A stretch of DNA of 36,877 nucleotides from assembly GCA_028117185.1 (NCBI GenBank), contig JAOHHD010000017.1, positions 1 to 36,877 on the forward strand, written 5' to 3'. The stretch is from Luminiphilus sp. GTDB lineage: Bacteria; Pseudomonadota; Gammaproteobacteria; Pseudomonadales; Halieaceae. Below the pieces are notes generated by a model. The model saw only the letters and a list, made by a program, of their open reading frames with translations, did not search any database and was not told the origin of the DNA. Positions within the stretch are counted from its first letter, which is position 1. Each line of letters begins with the position of its first letter. The position numbers were made by a program, and so were the translations under genes. This document shows positions 36,601 to 36,877 of the stretch, piece after piece.

Positions 36601-36877
36601 TGACGCGTCAATTCGTGGCAAAAACTATCTATGGTCCTAAGGTTTAGACTTGACTCGTCGAGTCGCCAGGCTCGCTTCTGTGCATGTGCTAACAACTGCT
36701 CTGCTAAGTCCCGAGTGACTTGCTCATGTGCCGCCTCAATCGGCGTCTCTGCCCTCGCCTGCTCGAGCTTTTCAATAATGCGCGCGGCCATCTCGCTAGC
36801 CGCCTTACGCGTGAAAGTAATCGCCAATACTTGCTCTGGCCTGTCTACTCTCGCCAGCAACGCAAGTAAGCGCTGTG
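33636..36877 (-). CDS. AddA/RecB-like UvrD-family helicase-nuclease (partial, N-terminus cut by window edge)
   Basis: A double-strand-break resection subunit, open to the right edge with about 1,080 residues present. The N-terminus with Walker A lies outside. Visible SF1 motifs in order are Ia (VLAITFTRKAASEMAARI), II (HILVDEFQDTSSSQAEFL), III (VVGDGMQSIYGFRYADVRLF), IV (LSQNFRSRPAVV), V (IMTFHKAKGLEFDYVFMPSL) and VI (LLYVGVTRARCRAVLSG). The C-terminal RecB-type nuclease has YVIDRTFYD and WIIDYKTS with the Asp-x-Lys pair. The single-polypeptide helicase plus nuclease and the lack of RecC/RecD next door favour AddA-type over classical RecB. An addB partner would be expected upstream, beyond 36877. 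It is convergent with the preceding plus-strand gene. Confidence 0.9.
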   Translation of the reverse strand, partial: QRLLALLARVDRPEQVLAITFTRKAASEMAARIIEKLEQARAETPIEAAHEQVTRDLAEQLLAHAQKRAWRLDESSLNLRTIDSFCHELTRQMPVLSGMGGIAEPVDNASPLYERAVKDFLHQAGDGEVGSSISALLGHFDNRWSKVSELLVALLSRRGDWGPHIGQHHDPIRAEAAIGSTVSDLVNDRINALSERFADDTEELCDVLNGAREILALSPITLTRADEALEGWRAVSVALLTNDLTWRKPRGINVKQGFQKDSALKARFLALLERYGDNDALREALIELRYLPSPSARGEGWQLVVLLSSLLPVLQAHLLLAFQRTGSADHTHIALAASQALGSDEQPTALAERLDYQLEHILVDEFQDTSSSQAEFLRRLTRGWAEHNATGVMPRTLFVVGDGMQSIYGFRYADVRLFLRIRQDGLSGLALTPLTLSQNFRSRPAVVNWVNRIFSDLMGKVDDINIGRVSHVPAISAKALDDTGGDEGVDVITLEEASEDEEATVIADIVTTLRQAHPDATIAVLVRAKKHADHVMDALSNRDIPVSGEALQSLTDRSIIQDLMALCLWLANPADNIAALALLRSPWCGIDLASIDRLLSDQPERPFDLLKLLAPPSNLEIEEGVVARITHLKQALQWGLSKRDRLSLPVWLEQIWLRLGGPVSVLPSDLAAVHSFFESLRRAELAGVGLDPEWLSQSLSDVTPATAEADNPIRIMTFHKAKGLEFDYVFMPSLHRRTRAVQRELLRWHWHGTDQTGGLLIAADDQEKKDRSLYNYLNWLQKRKDAEELKRLLYVGVTRARCRAVLSGCIAKLDDDSDLTAPAGSMLGLLTNLIKDSVLPISMAASTQTASFETPDIDGSVSSANTGLYRLPQARLRGDGVALSAENNMPANIQPAPSIEVRSHRLERITGIITHRVLELLAGTDLPPEPDARVRQWIQGGLQQFSLSAEAMNTIAEQCWRLLSNTLNCDAGRWILSDHQHARNELALSRVEGGEVRGYVIDRTFYDSETGLRWIIDYKTSAPLPDESLDSFTTREQSHYQSQLQTYAELLAELPAAEHQVAIKTALYFPAIQVLSITA

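Overview
The window reads as chromosomal DNA from a marine-type gammaproteobacterium. The protein sequences of MnmA, Icd, ClpS/ClpA, IF-1, SerS, RarA and DnaQ are clearly gammaproteobacterial. The gene order mnmA-rluE-icd-clpS-clpA-infA-bpt-aat-trxB-ftsK-lolA-rarA-crcB-serS is the housekeeping layout seen in Pseudomonas/Cellvibrio/Halieaceae relatives. NhaB, the sulfide oxidation genes and the DUF4266/DUF3570/ApbE module would fit a marine lineage such as OM60/NOR5 (Halieaceae); this placement is inference. No rRNA, tRNA, CRISPR array or insertion sequence was recognised. Both window edges cut genes: mnmA on the left and an AddA-like helicase-nuclease on the right.

Layout. 1-15 kb is core: tRNA/rRNA modification (mnmA, rluE), the TCA cycle (icd), a compact N-degron block (clpS, clpA, bpt, aat) with infA inside it, trxB, then a tight ftsK-lolA-rarA-crcB run and serS. 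15-21 kb (minus strand) is an envelope block: DUF4266 lipoprotein, DUF3570 outer-membrane protein, an ApbE-family protein, a POTRA-less Omp85-like barrel and the periplasmic protease Prc. 21-22.4 kb holds a small secreted-protein gene broken by an in-frame TAG, and a tyrosine recombinase whose upstream region carries a symmetrical inverted-repeat array. 22.5-26.4 kb is a sulfide oxidation cassette: persulfide dioxygenase-like protein, type II sulfide:quinone oxidoreductase and a SulP/STAS transporter. 26.4-33.6 kb returns to core functions (sohB, nudC, nhaB, dnaQ, rnhA, a frameshifted yafS-like methyltransferase, gloB) plus an unrecognised periplasmic protein with a duplicated domain. 33.6 kb to the end is the AddA-like gene.

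How the genes work together. Bpt and Aat add leucine or phenylalanine to protein N-termini, ClpS recognises these residues and ClpA unfolds the marked proteins for ClpP. SQR oxidises sulfide to persulfide/polysulfane, the dioxygenase-like protein would oxidise persulfide to sulfite, and SulP could move sulfate or a related anion. DUF4266-DUF3570-ApbE is a translationally packed trio of unknown function and is the best candidate here for an undescribed system. Other signals worth attention are the TAG-split secreted ORF, two 8-base G/C runs (one frameshifting the methyltransferase, one in the sqr ribosome binding site) and the palindromic site over the recombinase promoter.
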